A DNA stretch of 47,180 nt, from contig QCLC01000009.1 in the NCBI GenBank assembly GCA_003214855.1, positions 1-47,180 of the forward strand, given 5' to 3'. The position numbers and the translations under genes are program-made. Shown piece after piece: positions 17,282 to 28,086 of this stretch. The notes under the pieces are model-generated. The model was not told where the DNA came from, made no database searches, and worked only from the letters and a program-made list of their open reading frames with translations. Source of the stretch: Prochlorococcus sp. AG-412-I05. GTDB taxonomy: Bacteria; Cyanobacteriota; Cyanobacteriia; PCC-6307; Cyanobiaceae. Position 1 is the first letter of the stretch, and each line of letters starts with the position of its first letter.

Positions 17282-17896
17282 ATGCGTCAGAGTTCATTAC
17301 TACGTTTCGCTAAAACATTAGCTGCTCACTACAGTAACAAGGAGCAAGCTCAGAAAGATCCAATCCACTTTGCCAGAATCAATATCTACTTTAGGCCACT
17401 AGCATGGGATGTATTTCAAGGGCCGGGATATTATTCAGAGCAAAGTTATGACTATGCGCCCTGGCGTCCTTATCGCCAGGGCGTGCATAAATTACTAGCA
17501 AGCAAAGAAGCATTCATATTGGAGAATTATAGCTTGCAAGAACCTAAGCGAATCTCTGGCGCAGGGTTTTACCCTGACCTACTCAATCACCTATGTGCTG
17601 ATACTCTCATCCAGCGAAAAGGCTGCGCTATGCACTTCAAAGAAGTAAAGAAAAACCATTATCGAGGGCAAGTTGAACCTGGTAAAAACTGCCTAGTGCC
17701 TCGCAACAACACCATGACTTATCTGGTCAGCGAAGTGGAGTTTGATGAAAAAATTTGGATTAGTCGAGATCGCGGATTTGACCCAAAAACACATGAACAG
17801 CTCTGGGGCTCAAAGCACGGTCCACTTCACTTCCAACGTATTGTCAATCTAGGCGATCATCTTAACGAAAGCTGGTTGCGCTCTGCCTCACACTGA
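17282..17896 (+). CDS. cpeT: Phycoerythrobilin lyase CpeT
   Basis: CpeT/CpcT lyases attach bilin to the Cys165-equivalent site of phycobiliprotein beta subunits. The 204-residue protein has the family pattern: LLRFAKTLAAHYSNKEQA at the N-terminus, a central RPYRQGVHKL and ENYSLQEP, and the GCAMHFKE and NNTMTYLVSEVEFDE strands. I start at ATG 17282, just after cpeS. The receiving cysteine is present in CpeB here (Cys162), so the gene is plausibly functional. Confidence 0.88.
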   Translation: MRQSSLLRFAKTLAAHYSNKEQAQKDPIHFARINIYFRPLAWDVFQGPGYYSEQSYDYAPWRPYRQGVHKLLASKEAFILENYSLQEPKRISGAGFYPDLLNHLCADTLIQRKGCAMHFKEVKKNHYRGQVEPGKNCLVPRNNTMTYLVSEVEFDEKIWISRDRGFDPKTHEQLWGSKHGPLHFQRIVNLGDHLNESWLRSASH

Positions 17897-18213
17897 ACTA
17901 ACACATCAAAGAAATAGTGATGTATCGTAAGACTGAAATAACAAGAGGGAGAAATCCCATGATAGTTCAATGCATCTATTAACTGTCCCATAGACTCACA
18001 TCCTGCCTTCCAGGCCCACTATGCCATTGCCATTTTTGTACCTTACAAAAACCAGGGACTCTCGAACGCTTAGACATAAAAGCATGAGGGAATTAATAGG
18101 CGCAATATCTTGAAAGCTGACCAGCAGAATAATAATAAACGAAGCACTAAATCTCTAATCAATGCTACTATACAAAATTCACAAGCAAGGCCACTCGGCA
18201 AAGAACAATACCC
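17897..18213. other. Intergenic region between convergent cpeT and cpeY
   Basis: No gene is supported in these 317 bases. The one notable structure is an 8-bp inverted repeat, TTTTTGTA (18033-18040) with TACAAAAA (18044-18051), separated by three bases. It has A/T ends on both strands and could act as a weak bidirectional terminator. Confidence 0.4.
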
Positions 18214-19563
18214 TTACTTTGCGAGAGGAGAAGGCCCAACACAATTCATCTTCAGACTGTTCAATTTCGCACGAACAAAGCGGTGTGGGTCCTCCTTATT
18301 GCTAACCACATCCTCGGCTAATGTGCCCCAACCTTCTGCATGAAGCAAAGGCTCAATAGCCAACAATGCTGCATAGCGACAGGCCCAGTAAGGAGACTTC
18401 TCTGGGTTCAGCCATTCAGACAAATGAGCACAACCAATCTCAGGGCTATATTGCATCAGCGTAAGGATGGAAGCTGGCTTGAATTTAATAAAATCAGGCC
18501 AACGCCGATCAAGTGCAGAAAAGCAGAAATCCTGAATTTTCTGCTGTGCTATTTCAGGCCACTCCGTGATAGATCTAAAGAGAATCATAAAGAAATAAAT
18601 CGCGCCATAATCCTTCTTTGCTCGTTCCCAGCATTTCAACAACAAAGGCCAAAGCTCTGTTGGATTGCGACTACGCAAGGTCTGAACAGCAAGATAACAG
18701 CGACTAAAATCAGTCCCGAATAGTTCCTCAATCAGAAAGGCATCTTTAGGGGATTCATCATAATGATGCACGAGATCAAGATCATCTGGGTCATCACGCA
18801 TCAGCCCATCCAAAACAACCAGCAAATCAAGGCCATTCTTCTTTACCACCTCTTCAGGCCAAAGAGCATTCAAGGCCCGCATGCGAAAGGTCGGAGATAC
18901 AGGTGCCCTTAAAGTAGCCTTAAGTAAATCAAATTCACCTGCATCGATAACATCCTGAATTGCAAGATGACGATCCACCTGAACAGGAAGGGCCAGATGC
19001 AACTCCAGCTCCAGCAATCGATCTCTTTTACCGCAAAGCCTAAACACTGCAGCAAGAGCAGCACCACGAACACCAGGCGTGGCATCATCCTGCAAAGACT
19101 CAATTCTTGGTGCCGCTGAAACCACCCCCAGACAAGCCAGGCTCTGAATCAACACGCGCCGATGCTGCTTGGGATCATCTAGCAAAGACATCATGACTTG
19201 ATGTAGATCAGGGTCCTGACAATCCAACTCTTTAAGGGCCCAAGCAGAAATCTCAACCAAATTTGGATCACTGCTTGTGAGGCAGCGACCAATAGCAGGA
19301 ATTGCCGCGATACATCGAAGACGAGCTAAGCCCTCAACGGCCTTTTTACGGGCAATCACAACAGCCAATTCAGAGGACTCTGACTCAACCAGGCGCAACA
19401 AGGCCTCTTCTGTAAAGGGTCCAGGGAATTTGCTTAGGTGAAAGGCTGCCTTGTAATAATCACTGGCCAACTCCAGCTTATTGATAGGGGTAGAAAGAAT
19501 CTTGAGTGCCTCTCCCTGGCTCAGAGATGGAAGATGATCGAATGGGCTCTTCAGCTCTTTCAC
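18214..19563 (-). CDS. cpeY: Phycoerythrin alpha lyase subunit CpeY
   Basis: CpeY is an E/F-type HEAT-repeat bilin lyase that, helped by CpeZ, attaches phycoerythrobilin to Cys82 of the phycoerythrin alpha subunit. The 449-residue protein starts MKELKSPFDHLPSLSQGEAL, like other CpeY proteins, and is built of helical repeats (for example AVEGLARLRCIAAIPAIGRC and ALKELDCQDPDLHQVMMSLL). The length fits the family. It is transcribed toward the cpeST operon and is followed upstream by a long gene-free stretch. Confidence 0.88.
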   Translation of the reverse strand: MKELKSPFDHLPSLSQGEALKILSTPINKLELASDYYKAAFHLSKFPGPFTEEALLRLVESESSELAVVIARKKAVEGLARLRCIAAIPAIGRCLTSSDPNLVEISAWALKELDCQDPDLHQVMMSLLDDPKQHRRVLIQSLACLGVVSAAPRIESLQDDATPGVRGAALAAVFRLCGKRDRLLELELHLALPVQVDRHLAIQDVIDAGEFDLLKATLRAPVSPTFRMRALNALWPEEVVKKNGLDLLVVLDGLMRDDPDDLDLVHHYDESPKDAFLIEELFGTDFSRCYLAVQTLRSRNPTELWPLLLKCWERAKKDYGAIYFFMILFRSITEWPEIAQQKIQDFCFSALDRRWPDFIKFKPASILTLMQYSPEIGCAHLSEWLNPEKSPYWACRYAALLAIEPLLHAEGWGTLAEDVVSNKEDPHRFVRAKLNSLKMNCVGPSPLAK

Positions 19564-20820
19564 TAGATCAGAATATGAACGAGGAGCAAGGCAGAAAGGT
19601 TAACCAAGTCATCACTCTGGAACACTGCATTCCTATCTGAGTCATCTTTTAAGAAATATTAGGCAATCGTGAACTCTACTGTTTTGCGAAAGGTACTGAT
19701 ATCACATTAGAGGTATGCCTAATGGAAGAAGCTGGAATAGAAAAGTATCGCTACTAACCAATCATGAATCAGAGAGTCAAAAGAGGCAGCATTCATTGAA
19801 ATATCTAATAGCCAAATTGATCCTTGCCATCTTGACAAGGCCCTCAAAAAACTCTCAATCAATCGTTCTATCGCATAGCAAATAGGCTCAGTATTGGTTA
19901 CGGGATGACTCTTTACGACTAACAGGGCATCGACATATCTGACCCAATTCAACATAGAAAAAACCAGCCAGATTTCAGCAGGCACAATGTGATACATGCT
20001 TCGAGTGAAGATGCATGTATTAAAGAGTTGGGAAAATCATAATAAAATGCATAGGTGAATTCATGAGTTGATATTGCCAGCTGTTCAGGGACAGGAGCTT
20101 CTGTTTCCACTAGAACGATAGCTTCAAGAATGATTGGCTGATTCAGCCAGAAAAGTTTACCGCTATCTCTTGCACCCAATACGGCAAAGTAGCAAACAAC
20201 AAATAATGCCCAGGGCTCCAAAGATAGCCGCTAAAAGAAGCATCAGCTAAAGAGTAAAACAGTCAGCTCAAAGTCAGCGTAGCAGTAAATCTATGCACTA
20301 ATTTAGGCTGCAAAGTATTGTCGACTGATCCATTCCTTGCCCTTATAGAAATCTATCATCATTTACTTAATGGAAATGCCGCGCTATTGCCTGCCCAATT
20401 GAGCTCACTTATGAATAGCTCACGCGGCTCAATCTCAACTAAAGAAGCCATTTCTGCTTCCATACTACAACCTGTAGCTTTTGATTCATCCATATGAGTC
20501 ATATTGATCAACAGTAAAACATGTCTTGAGATAGAAAAGCTGTGGGAATAAGCAAGGGATTCCATTCTATGGAAATAGAACGCAGGGTTAAAACTCTTAG
20601 TACATTGACTGACATACAATCTGGGAAGGACTCGAGACTTGCACAAGCATTGCTAATAGCCTTAAAAACAAGGCCAACTTTCAACCGTCCAACAAGAGGA
20701 CTGGAGTGTCTCAATAATCAATTTTGACTCTAAACAATCAAGCTTAACTGAACAGTTCTCCGTTGTTTTACTAACCCCTATTACATCTACAATTCAATCA
20801 TCCCAACAGGTGGAACTCTA
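19564..20820. other. Long region without an intact gene
   Basis: About 1.26 kb between cpeY and the split frame at 20821. Only short, unconvincing frames occur on either strand (the longest are about 90 codons at 19719-19997 and 20359-20646, minus). The sequence is AT-rich. In other low-light Prochlorococcus a phycoerythrin linker gene would be expected somewhere in this cluster. I looked for phycobilisome-linker motifs and could not support any. Confidence 0.5.
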
Positions 20821-21225
20821 ATGGCTTCAAATCAATACTTCAAAAACCTTTTTAGCTTATCTAACAATCCTGAAGCTGTTCTAGCTAATGGTAATTATAA
20901 AACTGTTGGAGTCTACAATCTCAGACATACCCAAACTTAACTGCTTATCAAGCAAAGCAAACACAATCCCAGGATCCCTTCAAGGTCCAATAACTATCAC
21001 AGTAGCTCTGACAATCCCTTAAACAAATTCATAACAACTGACCTTCAAAAGGCAATCAGGATAGCAAAGGGTTTAACTAACTTCAAGGCTAAAAAAACGC
21101 AGCAAAACCTTCGGTCAGGATCCTTACTAGAGCAATTCCAAAAGAATGAAGGCACAATTTCTAATTACAGTCAAAATCCTGCACAATTCACAAACGGCAT
21201 CATGGTCTCATTGTTATCCCCTTAG
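20821..21225 (+). pseudogene. Split reading frame, possible gene remnant
   Basis: One frame stays open for 134 codons except for a single TAA at 20938-20940. The first part starts MASNQYFKNLFSLSNNPEAV; the second ends NPAQFTNGIMVSLLSP. Around the stop another frame also looks coding (TYPNLTAYQAKQTQSQDPFK, stop shortly after), so a frameshift is possible too. No family is recognised. Its place in the phycoerythrin cluster makes a decayed linker or accessory gene an open possibility, but no motif supports that. Confidence 0.35.
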
Positions 21226-21346
21226 CCTTCTATCTGGCAGGCTTGCATAAGGGCCTGAACCATTAAAACAGTGGATCAGTTGATCTCTCGACTCTAGTCA
21301 TTACCTTGCTCACATCGATAATGCATGCATACTCAACTCGACAACA

Positions 21347-22267
21347 TTGACACAGGACCACCCCTTCAGCATCAATACTGACGAGTCGTTGCTGAATGAA
21401 GACGAAGCCGCTGAACTGGCCGATGAATTAAAGGCTCTGCTCAGACGTGGAGACACGCCGAAAGCCGATGCAGAGCAGATTCAGCGCATGGTGTCTGGTC
21501 TTGGCGATCATCGAGGATTGCTTCGACGTACCTTTGCAGAAAGTCTCGGCGTCGTAGGCAAGGCAGCGGTGCCAGCACTTTGCGTGGCCCTACACAAGCA
21601 TTCCAGTGCCACGGTGAGGCGCGCCGCAGCAAAGACCCTCAAACTGGTGGGCGATCCAAGCACCTTGCCAAATCTCCTCGAGGCCCTTCTCAACGATCCA
21701 GACCCTGTCGTTCAGGGATCAGCGGCAGGAGCCATGGCGATTTTTGGAGCAGATGCAGTAGAGCTCCTGCTAGAGGTAATCATGAATCCCAACAGCACAG
21801 CAATGCAATGTGGATTCGCTAGCTGGGGGCTGGCCTTTGTGGGAGCTCAAGCACCTGATGCTCTTCGCAATGCAGCCCAATCCGAACATCCAGCAATTAG
21901 AGCGGCAGCCATCGCCGGACTGGGAGAGCAAATACAAGCCTTGGGTGATACGGATGCTCGAGAGCTTCTCCTAGGAGCTTTAGTTGACCCTGCCAGCGAT
22001 GTGCGTGCTGAAGCCACCATATTGCTTGGCAAGCTACACGAACCATCCTGGGCACAGCCAATGTTATTGGCCAGGCTCGATGATTTACACCCTCAAGTCC
22101 GAAAGAATGCAGCCTTGTCTCTAATGAAACTGAAGGCAACGGAAACACTCAATGAACTGCTTGCAAGAAAGTCTGCAGAACAAGATGAAAGCGTCAATAG
22201 GATTTTGCAGCTCGCAATTAATCAGCTCTCTAACGAAGATCTAAAAAAACATAATAATGAAAGCTAG
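21347..22267 (+). CDS. HEAT-repeat protein of the bilin-lyase/IaiH type
   Basis: A 306-residue protein made of about six HEAT/PBS-lyase repeats (LLRRTFAESLGVVGKAAVPA; VRRAAAKTLKLVGDPSTLPN; VVQGSAAGAMAIFGADAVEL; IRAAAIAGLGEQIQALGDT; VRAEATILLGKL). It could be an E/F-type bilin lyase. CpeF/MpeV, which handles the doubly linked bilin of beta-phycoerythrin, is about this size, and the receiving cysteines exist in CpeB. The alternative is the more general HEAT protein IaiH of iron-sulfur metabolism. The start is TTG 21347; no in-frame ATG lies nearby. It converges on cpeZ with 3 bases between stops. Confidence 0.75.
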   Translation: MTQDHPFSINTDESLLNEDEAAELADELKALLRRGDTPKADAEQIQRMVSGLGDHRGLLRRTFAESLGVVGKAAVPALCVALHKHSSATVRRAAAKTLKLVGDPSTLPNLLEALLNDPDPVVQGSAAGAMAIFGADAVELLLEVIMNPNSTAMQCGFASWGLAFVGAQAPDALRNAAQSEHPAIRAAAIAGLGEQIQALGDTDARELLLGALVDPASDVRAEATILLGKLHEPSWAQPMLLARLDDLHPQVRKNAALSLMKLKATETLNELLARKSAEQDESVNRILQLAINQLSNEDLKKHNNES

Positions 22268-22275
22268 TCATTATT
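22243..22275 (-). terminator. AT-rich terminator of cpeZ inside the neighbouring gene
   Basis: On the minus strand an 8-bp stem (AATAATGA with TCATTATT, 22253-22260 and 22268-22275) with a 7-base loop is followed by ATG and seven T residues (22243-22249). The hairpin contains the stop codons of both convergent genes. On the minus strand it has the layout of an intrinsic terminator, though the stem is weak. Confidence 0.5.
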
Positions 22276-22906
22276 GAGCACTGGGCTTGCCTGCATTACG
22301 TTGCTCCAATGTATTAAGAGCATCAATCACACTCCCTAGCAACAAATCATCAATTAAATCGTCTGCCTGAAGCTCTTTCAAGCAAGCTTCAGCTGCAGGA
22401 TCATCAACTTCGCCAAGAGCAGTTACTGCGATAGCAGCCAGCAAGATATTCTTACTTTTGCAACTCTGTAGCAGAAGTGGAAGCCCCTGCTTGCCGAGAA
22501 GAGATAGAAGCGGAACCACTGTAAGTGTCAACTCAGGGATATCATCCTGTAAAGCCAGTTCGACAACCTCCATGGCCTCTTTTGGGAAGGCTTCGCCAGG
22601 GAACTTAGCTGCCACTTGTACAAAAGCCTTGAGACAACTTGTGCGCACTATTCTATTCTCACTGGCATGAAATATCTGCGCCAAAGGTAGCAAGGAGCGT
22701 CTACCAAATACACCAAGGGCTTTTACAGATGCTCTTCTAAGTTCAATGTCCGTCTGCTCCAGATTCGCCAGCAGCCTAGGCATTGACTCCTCAGGCCAGT
22801 AGCGAGACATTTTCAAATAAGCTTCTTCTTTGATTTGTGGGTTTGGATGAGCAAAGTCATCAAATAAATCCTCAAGATCAGGCTTACAGTTTTCATCCTT
22901 GCTCAT
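22271..22906 (-). CDS. cpeZ: Phycoerythrin lyase/chaperone subunit CpeZ
   Basis: CpeZ is a HEAT-repeat partner of bilin lyases; it stabilises phycoerythrin subunits and works with CpeY. The 211-residue protein starts MSKDENCKPDLEDLFDDFAH (ATG 22906) and has the CpeZ-like repeat YLKMSRYWPEESMPRLLANL, then SVKALGVFGRRSLLPLAQIF and AVTALGEVDDPAAEACLKEL. A frame upstream to 22930 adds eight non-conserved residues. It lies 167 bp downstream of cpeA on the same strand and may share the cpeBA transcript. Confidence 0.86.
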   Translation of the reverse strand: MSKDENCKPDLEDLFDDFAHPNPQIKEEAYLKMSRYWPEESMPRLLANLEQTDIELRRASVKALGVFGRRSLLPLAQIFHASENRIVRTSCLKAFVQVAAKFPGEAFPKEAMEVVELALQDDIPELTLTVVPLLSLLGKQGLPLLLQSCKSKNILLAAIAVTALGEVDDPAAEACLKELQADDLIDDLLLGSVIDALNTLEQRNAGKPSAQ

Positions 22907-23073
22907 GTATGTAGGCTCAGCACATCTCAAGTCACTAGCGATAAGAGTAATTCAGAAGAGCTTGATGGAGATCTTCAAATCAAATGGATTCCTAATGCTT
23001 TTACAGACAAGGCCAACCAAGCTAAAACAAGCTGCACAGACCTTGAGAGATGGCCGCCTAAAGGCGTTGAGGC

Positions 23074-23541
23074 TCAGGAGAGAGCATTAATCAGGTAGTT
23101 AAGAAGGTCCTTAAACTCGTTGGCAGCTTGCTGATCCATATCACGAGGAACACATACACGCTCACGGATGTAGCTAAAGGCCTCGATGTAGGCAGAAGTA
23201 GGGATACCGAGTGTGCGAAACACTTCTCGAACCCCGGCAATACCCCACTCATCAAGAGGGCCAGTGCTACCTGCTATCAAGCAATAGTTAATTAGGCGCA
23301 AGTAATGGTTGATGTCTCTTGCACACTTGTCCCTAGTCGCAAGGTCATACTTACCATCGCTGTAAACAGCTTTAAGGGCATCAGCAGTCACATTGTCTAT
23401 GCCAGCAGCCAGCTTCTCAGCAGCTTCCATGCGGGCAGCCGCACGATCAAAGGATTCCTTGACAGCTTTAAGGTCACTTATATCAGGGAAACGACCTGCT
23501 GCATCTGCTGCAGTGATCACTGTTGTGACAGCAGATTTCAT
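23074..23541 (-). CDS. cpeA: Class III phycoerythrin alpha subunit
   Basis: CpeA is the alpha chain of phycoerythrin, a light-harvesting or light-sensing biliprotein. The 155-residue sequence starts MKSAVTTVITAADAAGRFPD. It keeps both bilin cysteines, Cys73 (DKCARDINHY, equivalent to Cys82) and Cys130 (RERVCVPRD, equivalent to Cys139). It is nine residues shorter than the usual 164; the loss falls just before the first bilin site (YSDGKYDLATR), which is why both cysteines shift by nine. It follows cpeB by 56 bp on the same strand. Confidence 0.95.
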   Translation of the reverse strand: MKSAVTTVITAADAAGRFPDISDLKAVKESFDRAAARMEAAEKLAAGIDNVTADALKAVYSDGKYDLATRDKCARDINHYLRLINYCLIAGSTGPLDEWGIAGVREVFRTLGIPTSAYIEAFSYIRERVCVPRDMDQQAANEFKDLLNYLINALS

Positions 23542-23597
23542 CGTGTGATTCCTTATATGGAAGTGTGATAGTTAACTTAGAGAAGATTACGAATGAT

Positions 23598-24620
<1,023 letters not shown>

Positions 24621-24827
24621 ATGTCTGAAGCCACACGAGAAGAGCTACAGGAGACCATTGGTGATCTCAACGCCTATCGCAAGCGATTACGAAATGAAAT
24701 TATCTCGATTGGGCAAAAGCTAAGGATGCCTCAAAAAAAGATCGACGCCTCATTAGCCGAACATACCGAATTGCAGCGAATCGACTTGATTCTCACTGAT
24801 CTCGTCGCACAGCGTGATCTGAATTAA
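24621..24827 (+). CDS. Small conserved-looking helical protein
   Basis: A 68-residue soluble protein (MSEATREELQETIGDLNAYR...) predicted to be two helices in a coiled-coil hairpin, with balanced charges and the segment KLRMPQKKIDASLAEHTELQ. Codon composition matches the neighbouring genes. I believe similar small proteins occur beside bilin genes in marine Synechococcus, but I cannot name a family. It precedes ho1 by 112 bp on the same strand. Confidence 0.7.
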   Translation: MSEATREELQETIGDLNAYRKRLRNEIISIGQKLRMPQKKIDASLAEHTELQRIDLILTDLVAQRDLN

Positions 24828-24939
24828 TTCAGCCTCATTGCCGTTGCATCCTGTTCAAATGCGAATCCTTCTTTTAAGGTCTTATTGAAACTGCCATTTA
24901 GCCTCCTAGGGTCAATCAAGACATCCGACTTCAAGCACC

Positions 24940-25659
24940 TTGGCGGTAGCCCTTGCGAGCCAATTGAGAGAAGGCACGAAGGCCGCCCACACGATGGCCG
25001 AGAACACTGGTTTCGTGAGCTGTTTCCTTAAAGGTGTGGTTGATCAGTCCAGTTATCGCTTGCTGGTGGCTGATCTCTATTTCGTCTACTCCGCATTGGA
25101 AGCAGAAATCGGCAAGCTGCGTGAGCAAAAGCATCCGGTGGTGGCACCTGTTGGCTTCCCCGAGCTCAATCGCTGCGAGGCCTTAGAAGAAGATTTAATT
25201 TTTTATTTCGGCAGCGACTGGCGCAATCTGGCCAGGGCAACGCTGGCGGCTGAAGAGTATGTGGCCCGTATTCACAAGTTGGCTCAGGAGTCGCCTGAAT
25301 TACTGGTGGCTCATCACTACACCCGCTATCTCGGGGACCTTTCAGGCGGTCAGATTCTCAAGACCATCGCCCAGAAGGCCATGAAGCTAGGGGGCAATGA
25401 CGGCGTGCGTTTTTATATCTTTGATGACATTGAAGACACCAAATCGTTCAAGACTCTATACAGCGCCACCCTTGATAGCCTGCCAATCAATCAGCAGACC
25501 GCCGAGCGCATGGTCGAGGAGGCAAATATGGCCTTTCACTGCAATATGGCCATGTTCAAGGAGTTGGAAGGCAACCTAGTGGCTGCAATTGGGAAGGTCC
25601 TGTTTGGATTCCTCACGAGCCGCCAACGAGGCGGTAGCACTGAGGATGCAGTGGTCTAA
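24940..25659 (+). CDS. ho1: Heme oxygenase HO1
   Basis: HO1 opens heme to biliverdin IX-alpha, with ferredoxin as electron donor, the first step of bilin synthesis. The 239-residue protein has the N-terminus AVALASQLREGTKAAHTMAE with the proximal heme ligand His17, and the distal-helix motif YLGDLSGGQILK (about 130-141). The conserved N-terminus points to a TTG start at 24940; the first in-frame ATG would remove the heme ligand. pebA and pebB follow, so the whole heme-to-phycoerythrobilin path lies together. The 226-base gap to pebA shows no gene. Confidence 0.95.
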   Translation: MAVALASQLREGTKAAHTMAENTGFVSCFLKGVVDQSSYRLLVADLYFVYSALEAEIGKLREQKHPVVAPVGFPELNRCEALEEDLIFYFGSDWRNLARATLAAEEYVARIHKLAQESPELLVAHHYTRYLGDLSGGQILKTIAQKAMKLGGNDGVRFYIFDDIEDTKSFKTLYSATLDSLPINQQTAERMVEEANMAFHCNMAMFKELEGNLVAAIGKVLFGFLTSRQRGGSTEDAVV

Positions 25660-25885
25660 GAAGAAAGCAAGAGGTTGACGGAGAATCAACGCCTTCAACT
25701 GGTCAACACTTTCAACCTGGCTGAGGATGAAATGCTTGCGATCACCAGTCCCTATAAGACCACTCTGGAGATCAAACAATCTGGGTATGTGATTGGCCTA
25801 TTCATCTAACATGCCATGAAGCATCAATCCACTGATCTGGAGAAAATCTTCAACTCAGCCCAAAGAAGTGAGGGGTCACATTTAG

Positions 25886-27405
<1,520 letters not shown>

Positions 27406-27606
27406 GAGCGCTCTGATCAAGACCCTACAAAATCTCAGATGAACTCATTGGACAACGAGATTCTTTTGTGCATTGTTGACTTCAACTCAACAATCATGAG
27501 CTAAGCCAAGCCATCAATAGACTTAAAGACCCTTGCAAGTGCAATCAAAGATGCCTCAGTGGTATGCAAAGCGATTCACGCTCATCCCGCAACGCTTGGA
27601 GTCTGA

Positions 27607-28086
27607 ATGAATCATCGGCTGCTGTTCGTTTGCCTCGGCAACATCTGTCGCTCCCCCGCTGCAGAAGGGGTTTTCCTGCATCAACTAAAAAGCCAAGGCA
27701 TGGAGAAGCACTTCGTGGTGGATTCCGCCGGCACCGGTGGATGGCACGTTGGCAGGCCAGCGGATTCGCGCATGCGTAGCGCTGCCCAGCAGCGAGGGAT
27801 CCTTCTACCCAGCCGAGCGCGACAGATCACCCTGGAGGATCTGCAGACTTTTGATCTAATCCTCACCATGGACGCAGATAATTTTGCGTCTGTTCAGAGC
27901 CTGGCCACTGAAGTCGGCCCTATGGCAACTGCCAAGATCGAGCCCATCCTCAGCTATGCCACCAAAACATCACTTGAAGAGGTCCCAGACCCTTATTACG
28001 GAGGAGATGCAGGCTTCGAGAAAGTTCTCGATCTGCTTGAAGACGCCTGTGAAGGCCTACTGATTGCACTCAGCTCCCAGGTGTAG
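27607..28086 (+). CDS. Low-molecular-weight protein-tyrosine phosphatase
   Basis: A 159-residue LMW-PTP. The N-terminal phosphate loop is VCLGNICRSPAAEG with the CX5R pattern (Cys9 to Arg15), and the general-acid loop is VPDPYYGG near residue 128. Length and order fit the family, which dephosphorylates protein tyrosines (or arginines in some bacteria). The ATG at 27607 is the natural start. Its last 17 bases overlap the convergent panC-cmk gene. Confidence 0.92.
   Translation: MNHRLLFVCLGNICRSPAAEGVFLHQLKSQGMEKHFVVDSAGTGGWHVGRPADSRMRSAAQQRGILLPSRARQITLEDLQTFDLILTMDADNFASVQSLATEVGPMATAKIEPILSYATKTSLEEVPDPYYGGDAGFEKVLDLLEDACEGLLIALSSQV

Noticed and set aside
19719-20221. Possible phycobilisome-linker remnants on either strand
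   Set aside because: I translated the frames looking for linker-domain patterns and found only vague resemblance, not enough to support a call.
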